Below, one piece after another: positions 1 through 11,000 of a DNA stretch of 64,000 bases. The stretch lies in contig VYZI01000170.1 in the NCBI GenBank assembly GCA_013397695.1, positions 118,162 through 182,161 of the forward strand, read 5' to 3'. Below the pieces are notes generated by a model. It was not told the origin of the DNA and did no database searches. It saw nothing but the letters and a program-made list of their open reading frames with translations. Numbering within the stretch: position 1 is the first letter of the stretch; every line of letters starts with the position of its first letter. The stretch comes from Centropus unirufus (taxonomy: Eukaryota; Chordata; Aves; Cuculiformes; Centropidae). The position numbers were made by a program, and so were the translations under genes.

Positions 1-190
1 GGGGCGGCGGGGGCGCGCGGCGCCGCGGGTTCGGGCGCTCCGGCTCCGCTTGGCGGAGCGCAGAGGCAGACGAGCGCTGTCCCCAGCTCCCCTCTTGCCC
101 AGCCTTCCTGTCCGGTGTAACTGGAAACACCGGGATTCCCGCTGCTCTGAAGCGCCCGCAGACCCTGGCGCCGGGTGCGTTTACAGCGCG
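1..190. other. GC-rich, CpG-rich left edge
   Basis: The first 60 bases are almost pure G/C with many CpGs, then GC content falls over about 130 bases. This looks like the edge of a CpG island, possibly the promoter or first exon of GFRA3 or of an upstream gene. No ATG-initiated signal peptide with a splice donor in the right phase for GFRA3 exon 2 could be found here. The plus-strand open frame across this stretch has no ATG start and lacks a hydrophobic leader. Confidence 0.45.
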
Positions 191-515
191 GAGGAAGCCG
201 CAGCTGCAAAAGGGGCTGTTGCACCCGAGCTCGGCACCACGAGCAGCCTCACGATTTCAATAGATTTCCCACGCTTCCCATGTCCCAGTACTACGGCTTC
301 TTCGATAACGGTGCTTAATAAAGGAGTGGCTTCGATCCTCCCTATCCGTAGCATGGGGCACCAGGGGCATCAGAATAACACACGGATGTCCGACAGGACG
401 TGGAGGGAAAAGGGACAATAAACGGGTATCGTGTTACCTGTGTTGTGATGGGACAGGGGGAAATGGTTTCAAACCAAAAGAGGGGAGATGTACACGTAAG
501 GAAAAAAACTTCTTA

Positions 516-735
516 TGCCGAGGGCGGTGAGGTAGTGGCCCAGGTCACCGAGAGATGTGGTGGATGCTCCATCCCTTGAAACATTCAGGGTCAGGTTGGA
601 TGGGACTCTGAGCAACCTGTTCCAAATTAAGATGTCCCTGCTCACTGCAGGGCGGCTGGACTGCATGGGCTTGAGAGGTCCTTTCCCACTCAAACCATTC
701 CAGAATCCTACCCATCCTTTTTTTTTTTTTTCTAA
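516..735 (+). mobile_element. CR1 LINE 3'-end fragment, sense
   Basis: The sequence matches the 3' untranslated end of avian CR1 from memory of the consensus. It shows the diverged 'gtggatgctccatcccttgaaacattcagg' region, then 'ggttggatgggactctgagcaacctgttcc', then a 'ctcaaaccattcc' tail. It is heavily 5'-truncated and diverged. It lies upstream of the first recognisable GFRA3 exon, probably in intron 1. Boundaries are approximate. Confidence 0.7.
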
Positions 736-2926
736 GATACGAATGGTCACAATCTCTGAATTGATTATTAACTTTTTAACTGTGTTTTTTTCTTTAAACA
801 ACAGAAGGGACTCCCTTACACAGGCGTCTTTAACGGGTTCAGCAGCCTTGACCACAGAGCTAGGAAAGAATTATCTTTCCAATTCTTTCATGTTATTACC
901 TGGAATACTAAGACAAGGTTTCCAAAAACCTGAAACAACGTGTCGAGTATTAGGGCTTAGGACCGTGCATAGCTCCTGCATGATGTCTGCAAAGACGGTC
1001 TGTGTCAAACCTGGAGGCTTACAGCAGCCTCACCCGAGGCGTCTGGTACAGGGTTGGGGTAGAAACACAGTCCATCCACGGACACCCAGCTCTGCTCTCC
1101 CCTGGCAATTACTGTATCACTTTGGAGTTTTAAAAATGTCAGTTGAGGCTCAGGTGCTTGCTGAGCATAACTTGGGATGCTAGGAAAACACATCTTGTCC
1201 TTCTCTAACTTCCCACAGCAGCCACTGCGCACCACTGTTGGTGCTGGGGAGATGGCACTGGGGTCTGTCCTGGTGGGGTAGATCAGTTTGCTCTGCTTAG
1301 GGTTACAAAAGCTACTGGAGAGAATGGACTGATTTGCTATAGGGAACTTGCACTGATTGCAACCTTACAGGATGTAATCACAGTTGGGATGTTCATTAAG
1401 GTTGTGCCTAGGTGTGATGCCTGAGCAAAACTCATTTTGCTGGGTACGAAGTATTTCTGATGAGAGACTTGTTTTTCAGGGAGATTAAAGAGTCCTACAG
1501 CCTCTACGTAATAGCCAGGTGAACAGCAAAGTATAATAACTTTCTAGAAAAGCCAAGAAATTTGTCCAAGTGAGAAGAGACACCTGGAAATTATTGCTGG
1601 GCAGTAGAAGTGGAAAGTTTGAGAAACGCATTAGCATAGATTTACGCAGCCTGCTGCTTACAGCAAATAACTGTATGAAGCCAGCAAAAGTGGAGAAATT
1701 AGAAGGTGAAGGTGGTTTACGAGGCAATAGGAGCTGCACCAAGATTTTCAAATCTGTAGTAAAGGCAGACTGCCATGCCTGCTAAACAGAGCGATAGGCA
1801 AGGTCATGTACCCAAAGAATATTAAAGGTGTAAGACTTGTTTCCCCAAACCAACCAAGTATCTTGTGAAGGAAAGAAGCATACTATCCTATGTAAAAATA
1901 TTGTTAGTGGTCTTTCCAGGTCTTTGTTGTACTGTAAACATAGATTCAAATACCGCAGAAAGGAAGAAAGATTACAGACTGCATTTGCCTACCTCTGACA
2001 ACACAGTGCTACGTATCACCCTAGTATTGCCATTTGGAGACAGCAGTCCATATGAAAAAAAATAAAAAAGATGAAAAAATCCTATTTTTAAAGATCATAT
2101 TGTCCAAGATTATTTAATATTTCCACATAAAGTGGTGTATGCTTGTGCATATATATCAATCAATACAATACACACAGAGACATAGTCTCTATGTGCAAAT
2201 AAACACACTCAGAGATACAGAGTTCATAATTAACCAACAGATGGAAGCTGGCAGGCCACGCCTGCATCCCAGCGATTTGGCAGGGAGTTCAGGGACAGGG
2301 TCCTATATACTTAAATTGATTGTCTAACAGCACTTCTGTGAAATGAAACTATTGCATCTTATGTTAAGGACTTCTATCATGCAGAAAATATTCATCCTTA
2401 TTCTTCAGTTTCCAAGCACAGTTGTTTTTAACACCCTACAAATGGCTTTCTGGGTACATCTCTCAATAAGCAGTACACACTTTAGCAGCAGCCCTGACTC
2501 AGAGGATGGTGTTGCTATGGACTTATTGCACTGTGGTTTTCATTACTCAGAAGAGCTTTTTCAAAGTGGGCCTGAGCAACACCAAGATTTCCACAGGGAT
2601 TTACTACTCCGTGAGATACAGAGCTATTCCCAATCCTGGCCAAGTTGAAAGAGTTAAGGGTGATAAAAACTGCTCTTATTAAACAAAAATATTCTTGAAC
2701 CTTTTCTTTAAGCTTTTGTTCCCTCTTTCATTCATCAATAGTCATCCTTTTCTTTCTAAATGGAGACAGCTCTTGTTCCTTACTAGTGTGTGCAAAGGAC
2801 CCTAAGCAGTTCTTCCTCTGGAGTGGAGTCCTTAGCGGATATAGGATACCTGCAGAATGATGATGAGGTGCTTGTGTGGCATTCATGGAGATCATAATCC
2901 TAAAAACCTTTTCCCTACTCGACCAG
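736..2926. other. Non-coding, presumed GFRA3 upstream/intron 1
   Basis: This is AT-rich sequence with no convincing exon on either strand. Open frames here are short and lack recognisable protein similarity or splice-compatible borders. It ends in a pyrimidine-rich stretch (about 2906-2926) and an AG that serves as the acceptor for GFRA3 exon 2. Confidence 0.5.
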
Positions 2927-5900
2927 GAGACAGCCTGGTCCTGCCGAGGAGTGACTGCATAGCAGCAGAAGAGCTGTGCCTCTCAGATTCCGCCTGCAAT
3001 GCCACCTACAGAATCTTGGAAAACTGTGCCCTTGCTAAGACTCACTTCTCTCCGCTGGATCACGATAGCAGGGTCAGATGTCTGAATGCAGAGCTGGACC
3101 TTGGGAACAGCTCCTTGCTGCACTGCAAGTGTCACCGGCGCATGAAGAGACAGGAGCACTGCTTACGCATTTTCTGGACCGTCCACTCCAGCATGACAGA
3201 TGGTGAGATGAAATACTATGAATTTACAGGGTACCAGGCTGGCTTTCACCTGCCCCCCTCTGAAAACATCTGCAAAAATCCACTTCCTAGCGCTGCAGGT
3301 ATCCCTTTGGATCCAGATCTCCTAGTGAAGAGGAGTCATTACTGCTTTGTTTGATAAGCAGGGAAAACTGATATGGATTGGGTCTGGGACCAGCCCTGCA
3401 GATACAGCAGGGACCCTAAGAAACAAAGGTAGCTACCCTGAGACAGTTAGCGGCAGTGCAGTGAGGGGAGACAGCTATGAACATCATCTCAAAAATGGTC
3501 ACATCTGTCCATCGCTGAAAATGGATGTGTGATGATGGCACATGCAGTAATTGCATCCTTGAGCATGTTGCTTCTTTCCAGCTTTAATGGGATGCTTCTA
3601 CTTGGCCTCCCACTAATGTCCACCCATGCTGCCCATCCCTCTAGTACTGACACTGAAAAAGCACAAGTGACAACACAGACCAAATCCCAGCCAGAGGAGA
3701 TCTCACGACAAACTACAGGGCTCCTTTTACACAGTAATACCTTTGCATCTCCAGCAGAAACATTCTTGGCATTTGGCTTTGAGTGAGACGGAGCGTGTCT
3801 GAACTCCAACCGGAGGAAACAGCCAGGCAGAAATAAGAAAAAAATCAATAATAATAAAAAAAAGCTGGTCACAAAGCATTTCTTCCATTGCATAAAATGT
3901 CTTGTATCTTGCTTAGGTTATTTCAATTTGGAGACCTCTCCCTATGAGAATCCAGCAAATGAAGAACACTGGAAAACAGATTATAATAAACTGGCAGCTC
4001 TGTTGTCAGGTAAGGTTTGTGAAGTATACATGATATAACATTGCCCTGTCTTATCTTTTGAGGGGCTGATAATTATTAAGAACAATTTGGAGTAATGGCC
4101 CCTTTAATCAGATAGATACTTGCTCTGGATATTTGCTTAAATTTTTAAGCATTTTTACAGATCCAGGCCCAAGAACAGGGAATAGCTGACAAAGATTGGT
4201 TCTCTGAAAGAAATGCCCTAGCATGAACCAATAAAAAGTGAGGCTGGAGCTAGCAGAACCGCAGTGTCAGGGTGCAGGCACGGAGCGGCACCAACCAGCT
4301 TTGCTCTTTTTGATGTTCCCATTTTGACCGTCATGTAAGGGGCAGGCCTTTTTCCACACAGATTCTCTTCTGGAGACTTGCTTCATTTTTTCTGGGTTTC
4401 TTTTGGCTTTGTAGGCTCACAGTTAGCCGGAGATGCCACAAATCCATGCCTGAAAGCAACCCACGTGTGTAACCTGAGCAAGAAGTGTGTTCGTCTGCGC
4501 ACGGACTACGCCTCGACCTGCACCAAGGGGGCAGGGAGTGAGGACGCCTGCGACCGCCGCAAATGCCACAGGGGGCTAAGGAATTTCTTTGAGAAAGTTC
4601 CTGAGGATTTCACCAAAAGGATCCTATTCTGTCCATGTCAGGATGAACTTTGCGGAGAACGACGTCGGAAAACTATTGTTCCCGATTGTTCCTTCCAGTA
4701 TAACTCCAAACCCAATTGCCTCTTGCTTCTGGATTCCTGCTTGGACGACCATATCTGCAAGTAGGTCCGGCAGCAGCAGACGTTAGCCAGGAGAAGAGAA
4801 CAGCATAGACGCTGATGGTCTCATTTTCCTTCCTACAGATCCCGTCTGGCTGACTTCCAACAAAACTGTCAACCTACAGACGTGTCTCCAGATGGGTGCT
4901 CTCAGCATGACCACGCGGCATGCCTGCAGGCTTACATGGGGATGATTGGTAAGTGATCTCCACAGGAATGCACAGGGTGGATGCTTGCAGGCCGGCTCTA
5001 ATGCCGTGAAGGACCATCCTGCTCTCCTGCAGGAGGCACTGCTCAGTATTGCACTGAATACACCTTAGTCTAAGTGATGCCAAGTGCTCTGCCTCTCCTG
5101 GGTACCACATCGCAGTGGAAGGCTTCTGCTCCAGGGCAGCATTCCCTTTGGTAGAGCATGTCTCCAGTTGCTTCTTTCATTTGATGAAATAAATTCTGAT
5201 TGCAGTTTCTGGGGGTTTGGGACAGGCACACCCATGACACCCAACTATGTCAGTAACTCCAGTGTGGAGGTCTCCCTGTGGTGCACGTGTGAGAGCAGCG
5301 GCAATCAGAAGGAGAAGTGTGATCAGATCCTCGGCATGTTTGAGAGCAACAAATGCCTTGGTAAGCATCAGTCCTATCACAGAATCAGAGAAGCAGCCCT
5401 GCACAGGGGAATTCAAATCCTCTTGGTTTCAAGACCCTACACATTGCATTGCTCTTACACGTAGTTCTGTCTTCTGCAGCATCTCCCATCCAACCTAAGG
5501 GGGCAGCCCCTATCTGTTCTCAGAAGTGTTTCTGTACCTTTCGGAAATGCTTCTGTTCATCTCAAACACCGTGAAGCTGTTTCCAAACAGCACTCAAATG
5601 AAGGAGTTGCAAACAAATCCCAAGGGGAGGTCAGACGTGCTGCATCTGTAGGTTGTCGATAACCACATTAGTGCACCAGGATTATGGGGTTGGGGCTCTC
5701 CTAGTCCCACTCCTCTCCTGTGCTCGTCCTTGGCCCTCACTGACTTGGTCCAGGGAGCAGCTTTTGACACGGCCCCTGTTAGAGATGCAGCAGCACAGCA
5801 CTTACAAAAACCCTGTGACGTTCAGCTGTCTAATCCTAAGTCGGTATTTCTTTTATCTCCCCGGTATTTTAGCAACAGACCTCAGTAAGATTTAAATATT

Positions 5901-6877
5901 TTATGCTTGTAAAAGCTTCCAAAGGATATCAAAGAAACCAGTGGCATTAGATAAACGATTCATATTTAAACCTACCTCCTGCTGTATGGAAAAGCCTTAC
6001 ACCCAGCACTGGAGATACACCTAAAGACCCCATCTGAGACATCACATACCTGCCCCTTACGAAACAGACAGCTGGAGCAGTACCAGAGGGACCCAAACAC
6101 CCTCGAGTACAGTGCAAACTGGCTTTGCAGCCTGCTGAACCTCACAAGTAAACCCACAATCTAACAGGCCACTTACCGAACAGACAATACATATTCTCTA
6201 TATCAAAGCCATACAGCCTGTGAGTGCCTTCCCTAGACTTCTGTCCACCAGAGTCCAAGGTCTGCACAAGAAAAATTACATTAGGACTTTTGCATTATTT
6301 CTGTTTGCAGAAAATGCCATTTGGTCTCAAATGCACCTGAAGCAGACTGCTCCAGCAAGACAGGAAGACTCATTTTATTCGTCTTCCCTGAGCTTCCAGG
6401 GAGACAGTGCCAGCGCATCTCTTGCTTCAGAAATGTCCCAGGTATGCATTGCTTTGTTGCTTTCACAAAGTAGTGAGTCGAGTGGCCTAGAGACAGTAGC
6501 TGAAAAACCTTGGATCTGGAAATGTGTATTTTGGATATCAAAGTGCCATGTGCATGCAGAACTTCGGACCACTTTACTTCAAGCTCTTCCTCCTGCCAAC
6601 AGGCAGAAATAGGAGACTGAGCTGCCTGGTCACTGGAGTTCCCTGTAGTCTCATATTAGTGCTCAGAACTGAAGGTTCTGCAGCTAGCTGTTTGATCATA
6701 AACGTAGCTAACTGGGACTTGTTCTGCTTTTTCATTTCCTAGGTGGCTGAAGGGAAGACCCAGCGCGACATCTCTGAGCACAGCAGTATGCCCGTGGCCT
6801 CCTCTGTTTATTCTGGAGCTGCTATTCCTTGGCCGTCCATGGCTCTCTTCCTGCCACTGTTGCTGAGCCCACGTTAA
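2927..6877 (+). CDS. GFRA3: GDNF family receptor alpha-3, 5' partial (exons 2-8)
   Basis: GFRA3 is a GPI-anchored co-receptor that binds artemin and presents it to the RET tyrosine kinase at the surface of sensory and sympathetic neurons. Visible exons are 2927-3202, 3917-4009, 4415-4760, 4839-4948, 5226-5360, 6311-6441 and 6743-6877 (stop 6875-6877). All have GT-AG borders and consistent phases, giving about 408 codons. Exon 2 encodes cysteine-rich domain 1 (CIAAEELC...CNATYR, then CKCHRRMKRQEHC). Exon 4 encodes domain 2 (CLKATHVC...CVRLRTDY) with the family motif GERRRKTIVPDC, then starts domain 3 (CLLLLDSC). Exons 5-6 complete domain 3 (SRLADF, MTPNYVSN). NxS/T sequons occur in CNATYR, GNSSLL and SNSSVE. 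The tail ends in a small-residue stretch (SGAA) and a hydrophobic run (ALFLPLLL), as expected for GPI attachment. Gene order matches mammals, with CDC23 downstream in the same direction. The signal-peptide exon is missing from the visible sequence. The C-terminal linker after domain 3 diverges most, as is usual for this paralogue. GFRA1/2/4 are less likely given position and sequence. Confidence 0.93.
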
Positions 6878-7983
6878 CTTGGCGTAAATGGCATCTTTCC
6901 TTCCCATTAATTGTATTCCATATGCAGGCACCTCCCACTACTGATTTACATTTGGGAAACAGAAGGCTTCCAGAAAGAGGGATGGAACAGCCTTAAGACA
7001 GAATGGCAGTCACTGAGACCTGTCCACAGCTCGCACACCCCTTTCCCGTAGTGCGTCTGCACTGAGCTCTGCAGATAGTGCCCTCCATCACTTCTAATAT
7101 TCCAGCTCAGTATTTTGAAACGAAGGTCTGGATTTTGTAAGAACTTGTGCTGGGTTTGTTTCTGCCTGCAGGGAATGACCTGACATGGTATGTCCTACCC
7201 CCCCACCTTCTGGAGCTCTTCCTCAGGCATACAATCATGGAATGAGCTGGGCTGGAAAGAACCTTTCAAGGCCATCTGGTCCAACTGCCCTGCAAGAAGC
7301 AGGGACATCTTCAACCAGATCAGGTTGCTGAAAGCCTCATCCAGCCTGCCCTGTCTCCACTTCTAGGGATGGGGCATCTACAACTTCTCTGGGCAACCGG
7401 TGCCAGTGCCTCCCTGCCCTCATAGCAAGAAAATCACTTCCTTATGTCCGCTCTAAACCTGTCCTCTCTCAGTTTTAAACCATTTTCCCTTGTCCTGTCA
7501 GTAAGGGCCCTGGTAAAAAGTCTCTCTGTGTCTTTCTGATGATCGCATTTATATATGGAAAGGCTGCAGTAAGGTCTCCCCGCAGCCTCCTCCTCTCCAG
7601 GCTGAACCATGCCAACTGTCTCAGCCTGTCTTCACAGGAGACGGGTTCCAGCCTTCTGACCATTTTTGCGACCTCCTGTGGGCCCACTCCAACAGCTCCA
7701 CATCTGTCTTGCTCCAGGCACCCTGTCTTGTCCCAGGGTGGGGTAGAGAGGGAGCATCGCCTCTCTCGACCTGCTGGCCACGCTTCTCTTTGTGCAGCTC
7801 AGGGCACAGCAGAGCTTTCTGGGCTGTGAGCACACGCTGTCAACTCGTGTCCAATTTTTCATCCACCAACATTGCCAGGACCTTTTCCACGGGGCTGCTC
7901 TCAGTCCATCCACCCCCCAGACAAACCAGGGATTGTCCTTAACTAGAAGTCCGAGTTGCAGGTTGCAAGTAAAGTTCAATAAA
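6878..7983 (+). other. GFRA3: GFRA3 3'UTR (inferred)
   Basis: No AATAAA occurs between the stop codon and the CR1 element. The first canonical AATAAA is at 7978-7983, at the far edge of the antisense CR1, and is followed by a T/GT-rich stretch (ttttgtctcttg). A 3'UTR of about 1.1 kb that includes the CR1 is therefore the simplest reading, but transcript evidence would be required. Confidence 0.4.
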
Positions 7984-8015
7984 TATATACATTTTGTCTC
8001 TTGTAAACACCAGTT
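7229..8015 (-). mobile_element. CR1 LINE, antisense, about 0.75 kb
   Basis: Reading plus strand, the element begins with the reverse complement of the CR1 3' tail (acaatcatggaatgagctgg). It continues through the well-known antisense CR1 blocks: 'catctggtccaactgccctgc', 'gggatggggcatctacaac', 'aggtctccccgcagcctcct', 'ctcgacctgctggccacgctt' and 'ttttcatccacca'. The element is thus on the minus strand and 5'-truncated at the right. It sits just beyond the GFRA3 coding end, inside the inferred 3'UTR. The right border is approximate. Confidence 0.9.
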
Positions 8016-11000
8016 CCGCCTTACTTTTGGTTCCCTTTTAAAATCCATCCCAAGTTGAGGCTATACTACAGTTCATGCTCTTGCGCCTTTCTGTTTTGCC
8101 CCTTGCAATGTATGGATATAATCCTCCATTATGATGACTAGCAACAGACTTGGGTTTTGTGGCTTAAGATGGATTTCTGTGCTCAACCCCAGTAAATTTA
8201 GTCTTACCTAGCAGAGATGACCTTCCCGGGCCTCAGGACAAAGCTTCTTAGTAATGCTTAGAGAGTACAGAGAACTCACTGAAGCTGCATCGACCACAAG
8301 ACCCCTGGGACATTCAGAAGCAAAAATTGCAGAGCTGCAGGTAGCTTGTACCTCTCCACATGCTCAAGTTGTCCTTGTCCCCTTCCACGCTGCCTGCCCA
8401 ATCTCCTCTGCCAAGCTGTTTCATAACCTGTTTATTCTGAGAGTAAATTTGTGCACTGTGTAACTGCTGTTATTTTGTATTGCATTTGCCTGTGGTGTTA
8501 AGTGAATATTGATTTCTGAGCATAGGTTAATAGTCCACGATCAATTGTGTGCCACAGTTGCCTCATCAGCCAGCCTGTGCTTCCAGGAGAGCTGGAAACT
8601 CAGCTTGAAGAAAATCTCCACAAACACGTAGTACCCCTTACTCATCCTGAGATACAACAGACCCGAACAAATGGCCACAAACATAACTACAGTCCTGAAT
8701 AGATGAAGAATAGGCAGGCATTTCTTTTTACCCTGTGCTTTTATCTGTTGCCAGGAAAGCACCAGCCCTCTACCACACTGTGGCTCCCAGTCACTGGTCC
8801 GACACCTCCTTGTTGGAGAATCTTACATTGTCATGTGTATCGGAGTAGTTGTCCTCCTGCAGTGCTGAGATTTCCATTTCAAATGACAGTCTTCTCTTTA
8901 CTTCCTGGGCAGATAGGGTGAAGATGTCACTGTCAGGAGCAGAACTGTCTCCTCTGTCACACAGAGAAGTAACGTTTTATTTCCATGCGCTAGGAACAAA
9001 TATCATGTGTTCTTAATTAGAGGAGTACAAATGCTGGTATTTCTGATTACCTACTGAAATGTGGCGGTTTGTATCAAGAGACAGCACTGTTCCCACGTGT
9101 TTGCTACCATTCTTTAATGAACACAAGAGTCTATGTTGCCATATTCTACTATCCACATTAGACCATTTTCCATATGGTGGGACTGAAAACATACAGTCAG
9201 GAGTCTTGACGTGCAAGAGCATCACCCATCTCCAGAATTTAGTGGAGAATGACAGGGAAGAAGAAAATGTTGTTCTTTCCAAAATTGCACAAATCACTGA
9301 GGATATTTCTGAGGATAATAGAGTAGATTTCCCAGAGCCATCTGTACCACACACACACTGTACTGCATTCATCTTCCACTCATCTGCACTGTGATCTTGT
9401 TGTTCATATTTTCAGCACTGTGAGCCTTTAGCCCCTTACTCCTGCTAAGTAGGTTATTGATTGAAATTCCAGCCTCTTGTCATGTCCTGGACTATGTAGG
9501 AAAATGCTTGACACAGACAAATCCTTCTCTAGACTGAGAAGAAAGCAAAATGTGTCAGTTTGGATTTTTCTTCGTGTCCTACATCCCTTCAAGATGTACC
9601 TGTGAACCTTTATATGCATGTGCACCTCTCACACATATGCACACTGACATGAGTGCAAACCCATTTTCACTTAGACTTCTGTAATACTTGATCTCCAAAC
9701 ATCACAGTTACTCAGCTACAAAGCATACATGCATGCACAAGTACAACTGCTTCTCAGAAATCTCAAGCCCGTGTTGGTATGAGTTCAGCTCTGCTGGCAC
9801 CACCAATGCTCAACGACTGGCAGTTACCTAACCCTGTTCAGAACAGGCCTTACTAACCTAACTTGCAAACCGCAGGGCAACTCACCACCCCCTCAGCTTC
9901 TTTGCCCCCCAGACTGGAATATGACATCCTGACAGTACCTTTGGTCTAAGTACAAAACTAATAGAAATTCTCTGCCCTGACAGTCTTAATGTTGAGCTCT
10001 CAGCAAGCAAATAAAAGGAGGGAACCTTCTAAATGTTGCAGTGTAGATTATTTTTAAAAGCATAACATAATGCCAAATCTCACTAATAAAATTTATCTCG
10101 AGCTGTAGAAGTCTCCTGCCTTCCTTCACATTTAACAGAAGCTTCGCTCCTTGTCCTGTACAAGGCCAGTAAGAACAGAGAACAGTAAGAACAGTAAGCT
10201 GACAGTAAGAACAGAGTTGGACAGAATCTCTTGCAAAATCATCTCAGTAACAGCTTACACAGGCATCACTCAGCGTAAGGTACTTCAGATGTGGCTTCTA
10301 GAGCTCTGAGGTAGCTTTAGATCTCAACATAGTCTGATGTAGCATTCTCAAAGGGCCTTCACGTGGTGCTTCTCCAGCAGCGAGCTCAGTCACCGTGTTG
10401 GGTAAGTTGTTGATGCCAAAGATAAGCCTTGAACTTGGAAGTCCAAAACTATTGTGCCCTTGCCTCCTTAAAATCATTCCTACTGCCTCCAACACACAAT
10501 GTGCGTGTTTCAGTAAGAACCAAGTGACTGAAGTTTTCCTTTTAAGGGGGGTGACAATATGGATCACAGGTGAGATAAACCCAGCTTTACTTCAGTAATT
10601 CCTGGCTACAGAGCCCTGGAATGCCTCCAAAACCTGCTGACAGGACAAGGTAATGTGGAGCTGACACCACTACAGGTTTGGCGCCTATGAGGAATGAAAG
10701 CCTCTTTTCCAATACATCCTATCAATCACAAGTCACACTGCTAAAATGGTAGGCAACTACGCACAGGAGCAAGAAGGAAGACTTTCAAAGTGATCTTTGA
10801 GGTGCCTGTGAACCAGACAGAGCCCTGGGGACGACAAGGGAGAAGCACAGAGCCAGTCAGCATCACCAAGCTCAACAGGAGCGTTCGGCACTGCTGTGGA
10901 ATCAAACCCAGCCTCTGTTCTACCCCTGCTTCCCCCATGGAAACAGATCCTGGTAATCACGCCTACCTCGGGGACCTCGTGGCTGAGCCTTGTTTCAGAT

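Noticed and set aside
50..421. 123-codon plus-strand open frame at the left edge as a GFRA3 first exon
   Set aside because: It has no ATG start and no hydrophobic signal peptide, and the gtgcgt donor inside it (at 175) gives the wrong phase for exon 2.
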